From: JAJXUB01 sp047974805
GTDB taxonomy: Bacteria > Actinomycetota > Actinomycetes > Actinomycetales > Dermatophilaceae
Direction: 5' to 3'
Assembly: GCA_047974805.1 (NCBI GenBank)
Contig: JBKECS010000031.1
Span: forward strand, 1 to 41,027
Length of the DNA stretch: 41,027 bases
The position numbers and the translations under genes are program-made. This document shows, piece after piece, positions 32,362 through 41,027 of this stretch (within the stretch, counting starts at the first letter, position 1; each line of letters opens with the position of its first letter). Under the pieces are notes generated by a model. It was not told the DNA's origin, ran no database searches, and saw nothing but the letters and a program-made list of their open reading frames with translations.

Positions 32362-35300
32362 CTAGCGTGCGAAGGCGGACTGCAACAGCGCCTCCTGCTC
32401 GGCTGCGTGCTTCTTGCTCGATCCGGTGGCCGGCGACGCGGAGGTCTTCCGGGCCAGGACCCGCAAGGGACGTTCGACACCGAGGTCTGCCAGAGCCGAC
32501 GGCAGGTTCAATGCCATGAACGGCCAGGCTCCTTGGTTGCGTGGCTCGTCTTGGACCCAGACCAGCTCCGCGCCGGGGTATGCCTCCAGCGCCTTGGCGA
32601 GGTCGGCGGCAGGCAGTGGGTAGTACTGCTCGATGCGCAGGATGGCCGTGGAGGTATCGCCGAGCTTCTCGCGCATGGCGGTCAGCTCGTGGACGACCTT
32701 GCCTGCGGCCAACACGACCCGGTCGACGTTTGCCGACGGCCCTTGGGGGTCGGGCAGCACCGGGCGGAAGTGTCCCGTGGTGAACTCTTCGGGTGCGCTT
32801 GCGGCGGCCTTCGAGCGCAGCATCGATTTGGGCGTGAAGACGATCAACGGCCGTCGCGGGCTGGCATACGCGTGGCGACGCAGCAGGTGGAAGTACGACG
32901 CGGGCGTCGACGGATAGGCCACCGTCATGTTGTCCTCGGCGCACAGGGTGAGGTACCGCTCGATCCGGGCCGAAGAGTGGTCCGGACCCTGTCCCTCGAA
33001 GCCGTGCGGCAGGAGGAGGACAACGCCCGAGCGCTGTCCCCACTTCTGCTCGGACGAGGAGATGAACTCGTCGACGATGGTCTGGGCGCCGTTGGCGAAG
33101 TCACCGAACTGGGCCTCCCAGACGACCAACGCGTCTGGGCGTTCGACCGAGTAGCCGTACTCGAATCCGACTGCGGCAAACTCGGACAGCATCGAGTCAT
33201 AGACCCAGAACTTGCCCTGGTCGGGGGACAGGTAGAGCAGCGGTGTCCATTCGTCGGCATCGACCTTGTCGATGAGGACCGCATGCCGCTGCACGAAGGT
33301 GCCTCGACGACTGTCCTGCCCGGCCAGCCGGACCGATGTGCCTTCCATGAGTAAGGAGCCGAAGGCGAGCAGTTCCCCGGTCGCCCAGTCGATGCCGCCT
33401 TCGGACACCGATGCCGCCCGCCGCTCCATGGTCTGGCGCAACTTGGGGTGCACCGTGAAGTTCTCCGGGTACTTGATGAAGGCCTCACCAAGCTGCTTGA
33501 GCACCTCCGGGGTGACCGCTGATCCGCGCCTGCCTCCCGAGGCGACGAGGTCCGCCATCTGCGCCGCCGGTGGTTCGAGGCCCTTGGTCCCCTCGAGGTC
33601 GGTGCCGGTGAACACGATGTCTTCGCCGGAGTCGGTCTCGCTCAGCGCCTCCTTGGTTTCCAAGAAGACCCGCTCGAGCTGTTGCTGGTAATCCCGCAAG
33701 GCGGCATCGGCGTCGTCGGAGGTGATGTCCCCTCGGCCGATGAGTGACTCGGTGTAGAGCTTGCGCACGCTGCGTTTGGCCTCGATGAGGTTGTACATCA
33801 GCGGCTGGGTCATGGACGGGTCGTCGCCCTCGTTGTGGCCCCGTCGGCGGTAGCACACCATGTCGACGACGACGTCCTTGTCGAATTCCTGCCGGAACTC
33901 GTAGGCCAATTCGGCCACGCGCACACAGGCCTCGGGGTCGTCGCCGTTGACGTGGAAGATGGGGGCCTGGATCATCCGGGCGACATCTGTGGAGTAGGTC
34001 GAGGACCGTGACGAGCTGGGTGCCGTGGTGAAGCCCACCTGGTTGTTGACCACGACATGGATGGTTCCGCCGGTGCGATAGCCGCGAAGTTGCGAGAGAT
34101 TGAGTGTCTCCGCCACGACACCTTGACCTGCGAACGCAGCATCGCCGTGCAGGAGCACAGGCAGGACCGGGAACTCCTCGCCGGCCCGATTGAGACGGTC
34201 CTGCTTGGCCCGGACGATGCCTTCCAACACCGGATCGACGGCCTCGAGGTGGCTGGGGTTGGCTGCGATGTAGACCTTGGTGGTCTCCCCGGCCTCACCG
34301 ACGAATTGCCCCTCGGTGCCGAGGTGGTACTTCACATCGCCCGAACCTTGAACCGACTTGGGGTCCTGCTTCCCCTCGAATTCGCGGAAGATCTGGCCGT
34401 ACGACTTGCCCGCGATGTTGGCCAGCACATTGAGTCGCCCGCGGTGCGGCATCCCGATGCAGACCTCGTCCAATTCGTTCTCAGCGGCGCGGGAGAGTAT
34501 CCGGTCCAACAGGGCGATGACCGACTCGCCGCCCTCGAGGCTGAATCGTTTCTGTCCGACGAACTTCGTCTGAAGGAAGGTTTCGAAGGCCTCGGCTGCG
34601 TTGAGCCGTCGCAGGATGCGCAGCTGCTCTTCGCGGGTGGGCTTCTCGTGCGTGACCTCGATTTGGTCTTGGATCCATTTGCGCTGGTCAGGATCTTGAA
34701 TATGCATATATTCCACGCCGATGGTGCGGCAGTAGCTGTCCCGCAGGATGCCGAGGATACGCCGCAGCTTCAGGAACGGTTCGCCGCCGAACCCGCCGGT
34801 GGCGAAGTGCCGCTCCAGATCCCACAGCGTCAGCCCGTGGGTGGTGATGTCCAGGTCAGGGTGACGTCGCTGGCGGTACTCCAACGGATCGGTGTCGGCC
34901 ATGAGGTGGCCGCGGACCCGGTATGCGTGGATGAGCTCTTGGACCCGGGCGACCTTGTTGATGTCGTCGTCATGGGTCGCGGTGATGTCTTGCACCCAAC
35001 GGATCGGCTCATACGGGATCCGGAGGGCTTCGAAGATCTCGTCGTAGAAGCCGTCCTTGCCCAGCAGGAGCTGATGGACCACGCGCAAGAAATCGCCGGA
35101 CTGGGCGCCCTGGATGATGCGGTGGTCGTAAGTCGAGGTCAAGGTGAGGATCTTGCTAACCGCGTTGCGGTTGAGCGTCTGGTTGCTGGCGCCCTGCCAT
35201 TCCGCCGGGTACTCCAACGCCCCGACACCAATGATGGCGCCTTGACCGGCCATGAGCCGGGGCACCGAGTGCACCGTGCCGATGGTGCCTGGGTTGGTCA

Positions 35301-36234
35301 AAGTGATGGTGGTGCCCTGGAAGTCTTCGACGGCCAGCGTGCCCCCGCGGGCCTTGGCAACCATGTCTTCATAGGCGCGCCAGAAGTGGCCGAAATCCAT
35401 TGTCTCGGCTGATTTGATCGACGGGACGAGGAGTTGGCGGGTGCCGTCGTCCTTGGCCAGGTCGATGGCTAGGCCGAAGTTGATGTGTGCGGGTTGGACG
35501 AGAACCGGCTTGCCCTTGGCGTCGTGGCCGAAGCCGTTGTTCATCTCCGGCATGGTCTTCAACGCCTTGACCATGGCGTACCCGATGATGTGGGTGAAAG
35601 AGACCTTGCCGCCTCGTGATCGGGCCAGGTGGTTGTTGATGACGACGCGGTTGTCCATGAGGAGCTTGGCCGGTATAGCCCGCACGCTGGTCGCCGTGGG
35701 CACCTCCAGGGATGCCTCCATGTTGCTGACCACGCGTGAGGCAGCCCCTCGCAGGGGCCGGACGACGTTGTCGATCTGCGGCCCCGCTTCGGTCGGACGC
35801 GCCGGGTCCCTGGGTGTCCGTGGAGCCGGCGGCGTCGGTGTTGAGGGTGCGGTCGTTGCCGGCGTCGAGTTGTCGGACGTCGCGGGGGATGCTTGGGGCG
35901 AGGGGGCCGGGGGTGCACTGGACACGGGTGGGGCCACCGCCGTGTCCGGCTGGACACCGACCGATGCTGCTGCGGGTGGGGCCGGTGTGGACGAAACAGG
36001 CGACACAGATTGCCCGGTGGTGGGAGACAGTGCGGCAGGTGACGCTGGCGATCCGCCTGAGCTGCCGTTGGAGGCACCGTTGGCAGCGCTGGGGGAGTAG
36101 TTTTCGAACACCGGCCACCAGGCCTTGTCGACGCTGTTCTTATCCCTGGTGTACTGCTCGAAGAGCTCGTCCACAAGCCATTCGTTCGCTCCGAAGGCGG
36201 ACAACGGATCGCTGGACGGGTGGGGCTCTGGCAC
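32362..36234 (-). CDS. kgd: Multifunctional 2-oxoglutarate decarboxylase/dehydrogenase (KGD/SucA)
   Basis: A 1290-residue actinobacterial TCA-cycle enzyme combining E1 with an E2-like acyltransferase domain. The N-terminus FGANEWLVDELFEQY is the E1 entry helix. A Pro/Ala/Ser linker spans about 45-160. The E2-like core has VRPLRGAASRVVSNMEAS and STYDHRIIQGAQSGDFL. The E1 part has VCIGMPHRGRLNVLANI, thiamine-site HGDAAFAGQGVVAE and VVVNNQVGFTTAPSSSRSS, and the C-terminal ERYLTLCAEDNMTVAYPST. Length matches mycobacterial and corynebacterial KGD/OdhA (about 1220-1290). It starts at a GTG with AGAGG upstream. The 235-base upstream gap shows no gene. Confidence 0.96.
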   Translation of the reverse strand: MPEPHPSSDPLSAFGANEWLVDELFEQYTRDKNSVDKAWWPVFENYSPSAANGASNGSSGGSPASPAALSPTTGQSVSPVSSTPAPPAAASVGVQPDTAVAPPVSSAPPAPSPQASPATSDNSTPATTAPSTPTPPAPRTPRDPARPTEAGPQIDNVVRPLRGAASRVVSNMEASLEVPTATSVRAIPAKLLMDNRVVINNHLARSRGGKVSFTHIIGYAMVKALKTMPEMNNGFGHDAKGKPVLVQPAHINFGLAIDLAKDDGTRQLLVPSIKSAETMDFGHFWRAYEDMVAKARGGTLAVEDFQGTTITLTNPGTIGTVHSVPRLMAGQGAIIGVGALEYPAEWQGASNQTLNRNAVSKILTLTSTYDHRIIQGAQSGDFLRVVHQLLLGKDGFYDEIFEALRIPYEPIRWVQDITATHDDDINKVARVQELIHAYRVRGHLMADTDPLEYRQRRHPDLDITTHGLTLWDLERHFATGGFGGEPFLKLRRILGILRDSYCRTIGVEYMHIQDPDQRKWIQDQIEVTHEKPTREEQLRILRRLNAAEAFETFLQTKFVGQKRFSLEGGESVIALLDRILSRAAENELDEVCIGMPHRGRLNVLANIAGKSYGQIFREFEGKQDPKSVQGSGDVKYHLGTEGQFVGEAGETTKVYIAANPSHLEAVDPVLEGIVRAKQDRLNRAGEEFPVLPVLLHGDAAFAGQGVVAETLNLSQLRGYRTGGTIHVVVNNQVGFTTAPSSSRSSTYSTDVARMIQAPIFHVNGDDPEACVRVAELAYEFRQEFDKDVVVDMVCYRRRGHNEGDDPSMTQPLMYNLIEAKRSVRKLYTESLIGRGDITSDDADAALRDYQQQLERVFLETKEALSETDSGEDIVFTGTDLEGTKGLEPPAAQMADLVASGGRRGSAVTPEVLKQLGEAFIKYPENFTVHPKLRQTMERRAASVSEGGIDWATGELLAFGSLLMEGTSVRLAGQDSRRGTFVQRHAVLIDKVDADEWTPLLYLSPDQGKFWVYDSMLSEFAAVGFEYGYSVERPDALVVWEAQFGDFANGAQTIVDEFISSSEQKWGQRSGVVLLLPHGFEGQGPDHSSARIERYLTLCAEDNMTVAYPSTPASYFHLLRRHAYASPRRPLIVFTPKSMLRSKAAASAPEEFTTGHFRPVLPDPQGPSANVDRVVLAAGKVVHELTAMREKLGDTSTAILRIEQYYPLPAADLAKALEAYPGAELVWVQDEPRNQGAWPFMALNLPSALADLGVERPLRVLARKTSASPATGSSKKHAAEQEALLQSAFAR

Positions 36235-36469
36235 GGCTGTTGCGCCTCTTTCGTCTCGTCGGCAATGACGGTTCGCAGGGCGGCGAACTCGCCTTAGGCC
36301 AGACTATCCCCGCGAACAGCGTACGAGGCTCACCCAAGCCCTCGCGTCGCTCAGTTGTCCACCAGCCGAGCCAACCACCTGGCGCGGCGGTGACCTGAGT
36401 CACGCCCGCACCAGGCGGAGCCCTCATTCCGGCGACGGCGATCGACTGTCGGCATACCGGAGCCAGCGA

Positions 36470-37303
36470 TCAGGAGATGTCCCGGCGGGAGGTCAGCCAG
36501 CCCCCGATGAGTGCGGCCACCGCAGCATAGGCGAACATGACCAGTGCGGCCTGCCACCACGTGGACCAGTACTGGGCCGCCAGCGCCGGGTCGGTGTTTT
36601 GCCCAGCCACCGGATTGCTGGTGACGACCATGTTGCTGGTGAGGTTCCCCGGGATCCACTTCATCGCTGAATACCAGCCCTGGATGGAGAAGATGATGTT
36701 CAGGGCGATCTGGACGACGAAGGTGGCCCCGACGGCTATGAGCACCGCGGCGATCTGGTTGCGGATGAGCATGCCGATGCCGAAGCCGAACCAGACCCAG
36801 ATGATGAAGGCCACCACGCCGATGCCCAAGGACTTCCAGACCTCCGGCTCGTTGAGCATCGTGGGCATGTCCTTGACCAGCGCGAGGATGGAGGCTCCTC
36901 CGGCGACACTGAAGGCAGCGTGCACCACGGCATAGAGCGCCCCGATAGCGGCCACGGCCACGGATTTGGCGGTGAGCACCGTCCACCGATTGGGCGTGGC
37001 CAAGAAGGTGGCGGTGATCGTCTTGTGCCGGTACTCGCTGGTGATCAGCAGGACGCCGAGGGCCAGCGGGAAGAGTGTGGTCATCATCTGGACCATGCCG
37101 GCGTTGTAGATCAGCTGCGCGGTGCCGACGCTCAGCTGTTCGAACGGATTCCCTTGGTCACCGCCGTCCGCCATGCTCGACCCGACCATGGCGGCGAAAC
37201 CCATGGAAATCAGGGCCGCAAGCACGCCCATACCCAAGGCGAGTCCCCACCACAGCCGCGTGGTGAAGATCTTGAGGATTTCGGAACGAATGGCGCCGAT
37301 CAT
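36470..37303 (-). CDS. ABC-2 type permease
   Basis: A 277-residue membrane subunit with about six membrane segments and the TSEYRHKTITATFLATPNRW loop typical of ABC-2 exporters of the antibiotic/lantibiotic-immunity kind. The ATG overlaps the ATPase gene's stop by four bases, so it pairs with that ATPase. The exported substrate is unknown. Confidence 0.85.
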   Translation of the reverse strand: MIGAIRSEILKIFTTRLWWGLALGMGVLAALISMGFAAMVGSSMADGGDQGNPFEQLSVGTAQLIYNAGMVQMMTTLFPLALGVLLITSEYRHKTITATFLATPNRWTVLTAKSVAVAAIGALYAVVHAAFSVAGGASILALVKDMPTMLNEPEVWKSLGIGVVAFIIWVWFGFGIGMLIRNQIAAVLIAVGATFVVQIALNIIFSIQGWYSAMKWIPGNLTSNMVVTSNPVAGQNTDPALAAQYWSTWWQAALVMFAYAAVAALIGGWLTSRRDIS

Positions 37304-38268
37304 GCCGACTCACCCCCGGTCGTCGTGGCCTCGATTGGCATCCCCAAGGACTGTTTACCCAAATTGCGGTTCGTGCCCTCCGTGAGCTGGAAGAACAGTT
37401 CCTCCAAGTCGGTTGACACGGAACGCAACTCCCACACCGGCAAACCGGCACTCATCGCGACGTCTCCGACCATCCGCAGGTCGGTGGTCTCGGCGTACAA
37501 CTCCTCGTCGGCCCCGGGGCTGGACAGAATGTCGGATACCCGCAGCGCGCCGGCCAGGCGGGCCGGCTCAGAGGTGCGCACCAGCGTTCGGCCCACGCCG
37601 TGCAACTCGGCCATGGTGCCCTGTTTGACCAGGCGGCCGTTGGCGATGATCACGACGTCGTCCACGGTCTGCTCCACCTCTTGGAGCATGTGGCTGGAGA
37701 TGAGGATGGTTTTGCCTTCCGTGGCGAGCTGGCGCAGGAATCCCCGCAGCCAACGGATGCCCTCGGGGTCCAGGCCGTTGGCCGGCTCGTCGAGGATGAG
37801 CACCTTCGGGTCACCAAGCAGCGCGGTCGCCAGACCGAGGCGCTGACGCATGCCCATGGAGTAGCCACCGGCTCGTTTCGGTGCCGCCGCCGGTATGCCG
37901 ACGAGCTCCAACAGCTCATCGACTCGGGTGTCTGGTATGCCGGCGGTCGCCGCGATGACCCGCAAGTGATCCCGACCGCTTCGCCCCGGATGGAAGTTGG
38001 CGGCCTCCAAGGCGGCGCCCACCGTGCGGATCGGCTGATGGATGGTCAGGTAGGGTACCCCGCCCACGGTGGCCGTCCCCTCAGTGGGCCGGATGAGTCC
38101 CAGGATCATGCGCAACGTGGTGGTCTTCCCGGCCCCGTTCGGCCCAAGGAATCCGGTGATCCGCCCCGGGTGGACGCTGAAGGATAAATCGTCAACGGCG
38201 ACGAAGGGCCCAAACTTCTTCGTCAAGCCGGCAACGTCCACGGAGGTTCCGCCGACGCTGTTGCTCAT
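37300..38268 (-). CDS. ABC exporter ATP-binding protein (DrrA/CcmA type)
   Basis: A 322-residue ATPase. Walker A FLGPNGAGKTTTLRMILGLI, signature YSMGMRQRLGLATALLG, Walker B VLILDEPANGLDPEG and SSHMLQEVEQTVDDVVII are complete. A C-terminal extension of about 90 residues is typical for this class. The ATG at 38268 is at the homology start; an upstream frame to 38307 is unlikely. First gene of a two-gene export operon. Confidence 0.9.
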   Translation of the reverse strand: MSNSVGGTSVDVAGLTKKFGPFVAVDDLSFSVHPGRITGFLGPNGAGKTTTLRMILGLIRPTEGTATVGGVPYLTIHQPIRTVGAALEAANFHPGRSGRDHLRVIAATAGIPDTRVDELLELVGIPAAAPKRAGGYSMGMRQRLGLATALLGDPKVLILDEPANGLDPEGIRWLRGFLRQLATEGKTILISSHMLQEVEQTVDDVVIIANGRLVKQGTMAELHGVGRTLVRTSEPARLAGALRVSDILSSPGADEELYAETTDLRMVGDVAMSAGLPVWELRSVSTDLEELFFQLTEGTNRNLGKQSLGMPIEATTTGGESA

Positions 38269-38424
38269 GGATTGTGCTCCCGGAGTCTCATGAATCCATC
38301 CAAACACAAGGTCGGTCGTTGCGGGTCCGGCTCGCGGTGGACCCCTCCCCTAATCGTGGGGATGAGCGGGAGCGGCGGCCTCGCTCATCCCTCGGGCTGC
38401 AAGAGACCCTAGGATCGAGCCACC

Positions 38425-39780
38425 ATGACCGACTGGCTATTCGTTCTCGCCGGTGTCCTGCTGACACTCGGGACGGCGCTCTTCGTCGCCACCGAATTCT
38501 CCCTCGTGGCGTTGGACCGACCCACCGTGCAGCAGGCCGAAGCCGAAGGCGAGCCGGGGGCGGGCTCAGTCTTGCGCTCGCTGCGGCACCTGTCCACTCA
38601 GTTGTCTGCGGCGCAGGTCGGGATCACGCTGACCACCCTAGTGCTGGGGTTCATTACCTCGCCGGCGTTGACGTCGATCCTCGCCTCGGCGCTGTCCGGC
38701 ACCGGCTTGAGCGAGGGCGCCGCTACATCCGTCGCCTCCGTGGTGGCGTTGGTTGCTGTCACCGTGTTTTCCATGCTGTTCGGGGAACTCGTCCCGCAGT
38801 TCCTCGGTCTGTCGGCACCGATGCAGACGGCGCGCTTGGTCGTCGGGCCGGTGCGAACGTTCGCCGCCGTTGCTCGACCGCTGATCTCGCTGCTCAACGG
38901 TTCGGCTAACACGTTCCTGCGGTGGGTCGGGGTCGAACCGCGAGAAGAGCTGTCGGCCGCCCGGACCCCCCAGGAGTTGGCGTCCCTGGTGACCCACAGC
39001 GCGCAAGCTGGGACTTTGGACCCTTCGTTGGCCCGGTTGGTCAAACGCAGCATCGGCTTCGGCGACCGCGCGGCGGCGGATGTCATGACCCCTCGAGTTC
39101 GGGCCACGGCGGTGGAGCGCAACGCAACCGCCGCCGACGTCTTGGCGCTGGCACGCAGCACCGGTCATTCCCGTTTTCCGGTGATCGGGGAGGACTGGGA
39201 CGACGTCGACGGGGTGGTTCACGTCAAGAAGGCCATGGCGGTGCCCCACGAACGACGCGGCGACGTGCCGGTGACCGCGCTGATGATGCCGCCTCTGCTA
39301 GTTCCCGAGACGATCCGGCTCGACCCGCTGCTGCTGATGTTGCGGGGGGCCGGACTCCAGCTGGGCATCGTGGTCGACGAATACGGCGGCACCTCCGGAG
39401 TGGTCACCTTGGAGGACGTCGTCGAGGAGATCGTCGGAGAGGTCAACGACGAGCACGACCGGACCGGGACCACGGGACGGGCGCTCGGCGCCGGGACGTG
39501 GACGGTGCCCGGCATGTGGCGTCCTGATGAAGTCCGTGACCGGATCGGGGCACCGATCCCAGACCACGCTGCCTATGAGACGACCGGCGGATTCGTCATG
39601 GCGGCCCTCGGTCGGGTGCCCCAGGTCGGCGATGCGGTCGAGGTGCCCGGGTGGAGCATACGGGTGATTGACATGGATGGTCATCGGGTGGATCGACTCC
39701 GGTTGACTGCCATCATGCCCGACGCCGACGAGCCGGACGTGCACGACGTCAGTGACGCAGGGGCGGGGGGCCAGGCATGA
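38425..39780 (+). CDS. CNNM/CorC-family transporter or regulator (1)
   Basis: A 451-residue hemolysin C-like membrane protein. The DUF21 domain (residues 1-185, three to four membrane segments) contains ALFVATEFSLVALDRPTVQQ and SAAQVGITLTTLVLGF. A CBS pair follows (about 205-330; VMTPRVRATAV, HSRFPVIGEDWDDVDGVVHV, VDEYGGTSGVVTLEDVVEEI). A CorC-HlyC domain ends the protein (TWTVPGMWRPDEVRDRIG). Bacterial members handle Mg or Co efflux. Overlaps the second CNNM gene (ATGA). Confidence 0.92.
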   Translation: MTDWLFVLAGVLLTLGTALFVATEFSLVALDRPTVQQAEAEGEPGAGSVLRSLRHLSTQLSAAQVGITLTTLVLGFITSPALTSILASALSGTGLSEGAATSVASVVALVAVTVFSMLFGELVPQFLGLSAPMQTARLVVGPVRTFAAVARPLISLLNGSANTFLRWVGVEPREELSAARTPQELASLVTHSAQAGTLDPSLARLVKRSIGFGDRAAADVMTPRVRATAVERNATAADVLALARSTGHSRFPVIGEDWDDVDGVVHVKKAMAVPHERRGDVPVTALMMPPLLVPETIRLDPLLLMLRGAGLQLGIVVDEYGGTSGVVTLEDVVEEIVGEVNDEHDRTGTTGRALGAGTWTVPGMWRPDEVRDRIGAPIPDHAAYETTGGFVMAALGRVPQVGDAVEVPGWSIRVIDMDGHRVDRLRLTAIMPDADEPDVHDVSDAGAGGQA

Positions 39781-40817
39781 TCGCCGTCCTCGTCACGCTG
39801 CTGCTCCTGCTGGCCAACGCCTTCTTTGTCGGGGCGGAATTCGCAGCGATGGCGGCTCGGCGCAGCCAGCTCGAACCTCTGGCGGCCGGCGGCTCGCGGC
39901 GCGCCGTCCAAGTGCTGACCGCGATGGAACAGCTTGGCTCAGTCCTGGTCACCGCGCAGCTGGGGATCACCGTGTGCTCTGTCCTGCTCGGCGCCTATTC
40001 CGAAGCGGCGCTGCACCACAGCCTGATCCCGGTCCTAGAAGGTGCCGGGATCCCAGGAGGGGTCGCCGAGGGCATCGCCCTGGTCCTGGCCTTGCTCATC
40101 GTCATCTATTTCCACGTCGTCGTCGGCGAGATGATCCCCAAGAACCTTGCCCTGGCCGGCCCGGACCGGGCCGCCTTAATCCTCGTTCCCCCGCTGTTGT
40201 GGCTGACCAGGGCTCTTCGGGTGGTCATTTCCTTCATGGAGTGGTTCGCCAAGGCGGTCGTGTCCGCCATGGGCATTGAGCCTCGTGATGAGGTGGCGTC
40301 GGAATACACCGCCGGGCAGGTGGCGCACATCGTCGAGGAGAGCTGGCGGCAGGGGCTGGTCCAGGGCGAGGAGGCCGGCCGGCTCGGAGCCGCTTTGGAG
40401 TTTTCCGACAAGAGTGCGGTCGATGTCGCGGTGCCGTTGGAGGGGCTGGTCACCATCGATGCTTCGACCACCCCGGATGAGATCGAATCGCTGGTCGCCA
40501 AGCGAGGATTCTCCCGGTTTCCGGTGGTCGACGTGGCCGGGGTGCCGTACGGGTACCTGCACCTGAAAGATATCCTGTATGCCGACCAGCAGCAACGTTC
40601 GGAGCCGGTTCCTCCCAAGCGGATCCGCCGGTTGGCCACCGTGGCCTCTGCCGATGGGGTGGAGTTGGCGCTGGAATCCATGCGCCGTAGCGGCGCCCAC
40701 TTGGCTCGCGTGGTCAACGGTGCGGGATCGGTGACCGGGGTGGTCTTCCTCGAAGACGTCATCGAAGAACTCGTCGGAGAGGTGACCGACACCACTCAGC
40801 GTCAGGGTCCCCGCTAG
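39777..40817 (+). CDS. CNNM/CorC-family transporter or regulator (2)
   Basis: A 346-residue paralogue of the preceding protein. It has DUF21 with NAFFVGAEFAAMAARRSQLE and VTAQLGITVCSVLLGA, then a CBS pair with GFSRFPVVDVAG and VVFLEDVIEELVGEV. It stops right after the CBS pair and so lacks the C-terminal CorC-HlyC domain. Coupled adjacent paralogues of unequal length are common in actinobacteria and probably form a heteromer. It overlaps the convergent VIT gene by three bases. Confidence 0.92.
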   Translation: MIAVLVTLLLLLANAFFVGAEFAAMAARRSQLEPLAAGGSRRAVQVLTAMEQLGSVLVTAQLGITVCSVLLGAYSEAALHHSLIPVLEGAGIPGGVAEGIALVLALLIVIYFHVVVGEMIPKNLALAGPDRAALILVPPLLWLTRALRVVISFMEWFAKAVVSAMGIEPRDEVASEYTAGQVAHIVEESWRQGLVQGEEAGRLGAALEFSDKSAVDVAVPLEGLVTIDASTTPDEIESLVAKRGFSRFPVVDVAGVPYGYLHLKDILYADQQQRSEPVPPKRIRRLATVASADGVELALESMRRSGAHLARVVNGAGSVTGVVFLEDVIEELVGEVTDTTQRQGPR

Positions 40818-41027
40818 CCGACCGCTTGACCGGTCACGGTGCCGACCAGGTACGTGACCGCCATGGCGAGGGCTCCACCGGCGGCGTTGCGCAGGATCGC
40901 AGGTCGGGGAGGAGCATCGCCCAAACGGGCGCTGAGCCACCCGGTGCCGGCCAGGACCAACACTCCGGCCACCAGGGTGAGGGGGATCCGCAAGTTTGGC
41001 GCCAAAAGCACGATGGACAGCAGCGGC
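40814..41027 (-). CDS. VIT1/CCC1-family metal transporter, C-terminal part (runs off window)
   Basis: Seventy C-terminal residues, open to the right edge, contain LLAPNLRIPLTLVAGVLVLA and the final hairpin with LRNAAGGALAMAVTYLVG. This matches the last two membrane segments of Fe/Mn transporters of the VIT1/CCC1 family. The start lies outside the window. Confidence 0.75.
   Translation of the reverse strand, partial: PLLSIVLLAPNLRIPLTLVAGVLVLAGTGWLSARLGDAPPRPAILRNAAGGALAMAVTYLVGTVTGQAVG

Noticed and set aside
32221..35412. Long forward open frames (377 and 451 codons) opposite kgd
   Set aside because: They are antisense shadows of a strongly conserved gene in GC-rich DNA; their translations show no family features.
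1..41027. CRISPR arrays, rRNA operons, prophage genes
   Set aside because: No regularly spaced repeats, no rRNA-like sequence and no phage structural or integrase genes were seen.

Overview
This is a GC-rich actinobacterial chromosome segment. Several genes point to the Micrococcales, perhaps near Intrasporangiaceae/Dermatophilaceae: a SigR/RsrA-type thiol-stress pair, a 24-residue bL37 ribosomal protein, nickel superoxide dismutase with its protease, the fused KGD/SucA 2-oxoglutarate enzyme, and an aroA-rsgA-hisN operon. The placement is inference from gene content. No rRNA, tRNA, CRISPR array or complete mobile element was seen.

Layout. 1-2.6 kb is an AT-richer accessory patch: a gene tail, a perfect 20-bp hairpin, an unknown secreted-protein/membrane-protein pair, and a 5'-truncated helix-turn-helix gene beside a terminator. 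2.7-11 kb is housekeeping: type II NADH dehydrogenase, a coupled M16 peptidase pair, hisN<-rsgA<-aroA, a SRAP-family DNA-crosslink protein and a small hydrolase. 11.9-16.6 kb holds sigR-rsrA behind a perfect SigR promoter motif, bL37, a 45-residue secreted peptide and two coupled membrane HD-domain proteins. 16.7-20.4 kb is sodN plus an operon of an amino-acid ABC transporter whose last cistron is sodX, driven by a promoter with a palindrome filling its spacer. 20.6-21.7 kb is malic enzyme. 31.4-41 kb is again housekeeping: an SGNH hydrolase, DUF6104, kgd, an ABC exporter, two CNNM/CorC proteins and the tail of a VIT1/CCC1 transporter.

21.7-31.3 kb is a polysaccharide locus interleaved with sulfate activation. 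cysC, cysD, cysN and cysQ look intact. Every polysaccharide gene is damaged: the tyrosine kinase (wzc-like), its phosphatase (wzb-like) and the polymerase (wzy-like) each need one added base to restore a reading frame of family-typical length. The capD-like gene has a 5' frameshift and is cut off at a 73-bp element with 15-bp inverted repeats. A glycosyltransferase and a TauE/SafE permease survive only as 5' stubs joined at a deletion scar. The mix of PAPS synthesis, PAP recycling and polysaccharide genes suggests a former sulfated-glycan locus.

The most novel signal is a pair of leader sequences, one before the M16 peptidase and one before hisN. They align without gaps over about 80 nt, keep a long hairpin by compensatory changes, and share the strictly conserved 3' motif CCCACCTGAGGCG. 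I read this as a candidate undescribed structured cis-RNA. A second global signal is the word GTATGCC/GGCATAC, about six-fold over-represented and strand-skewed.
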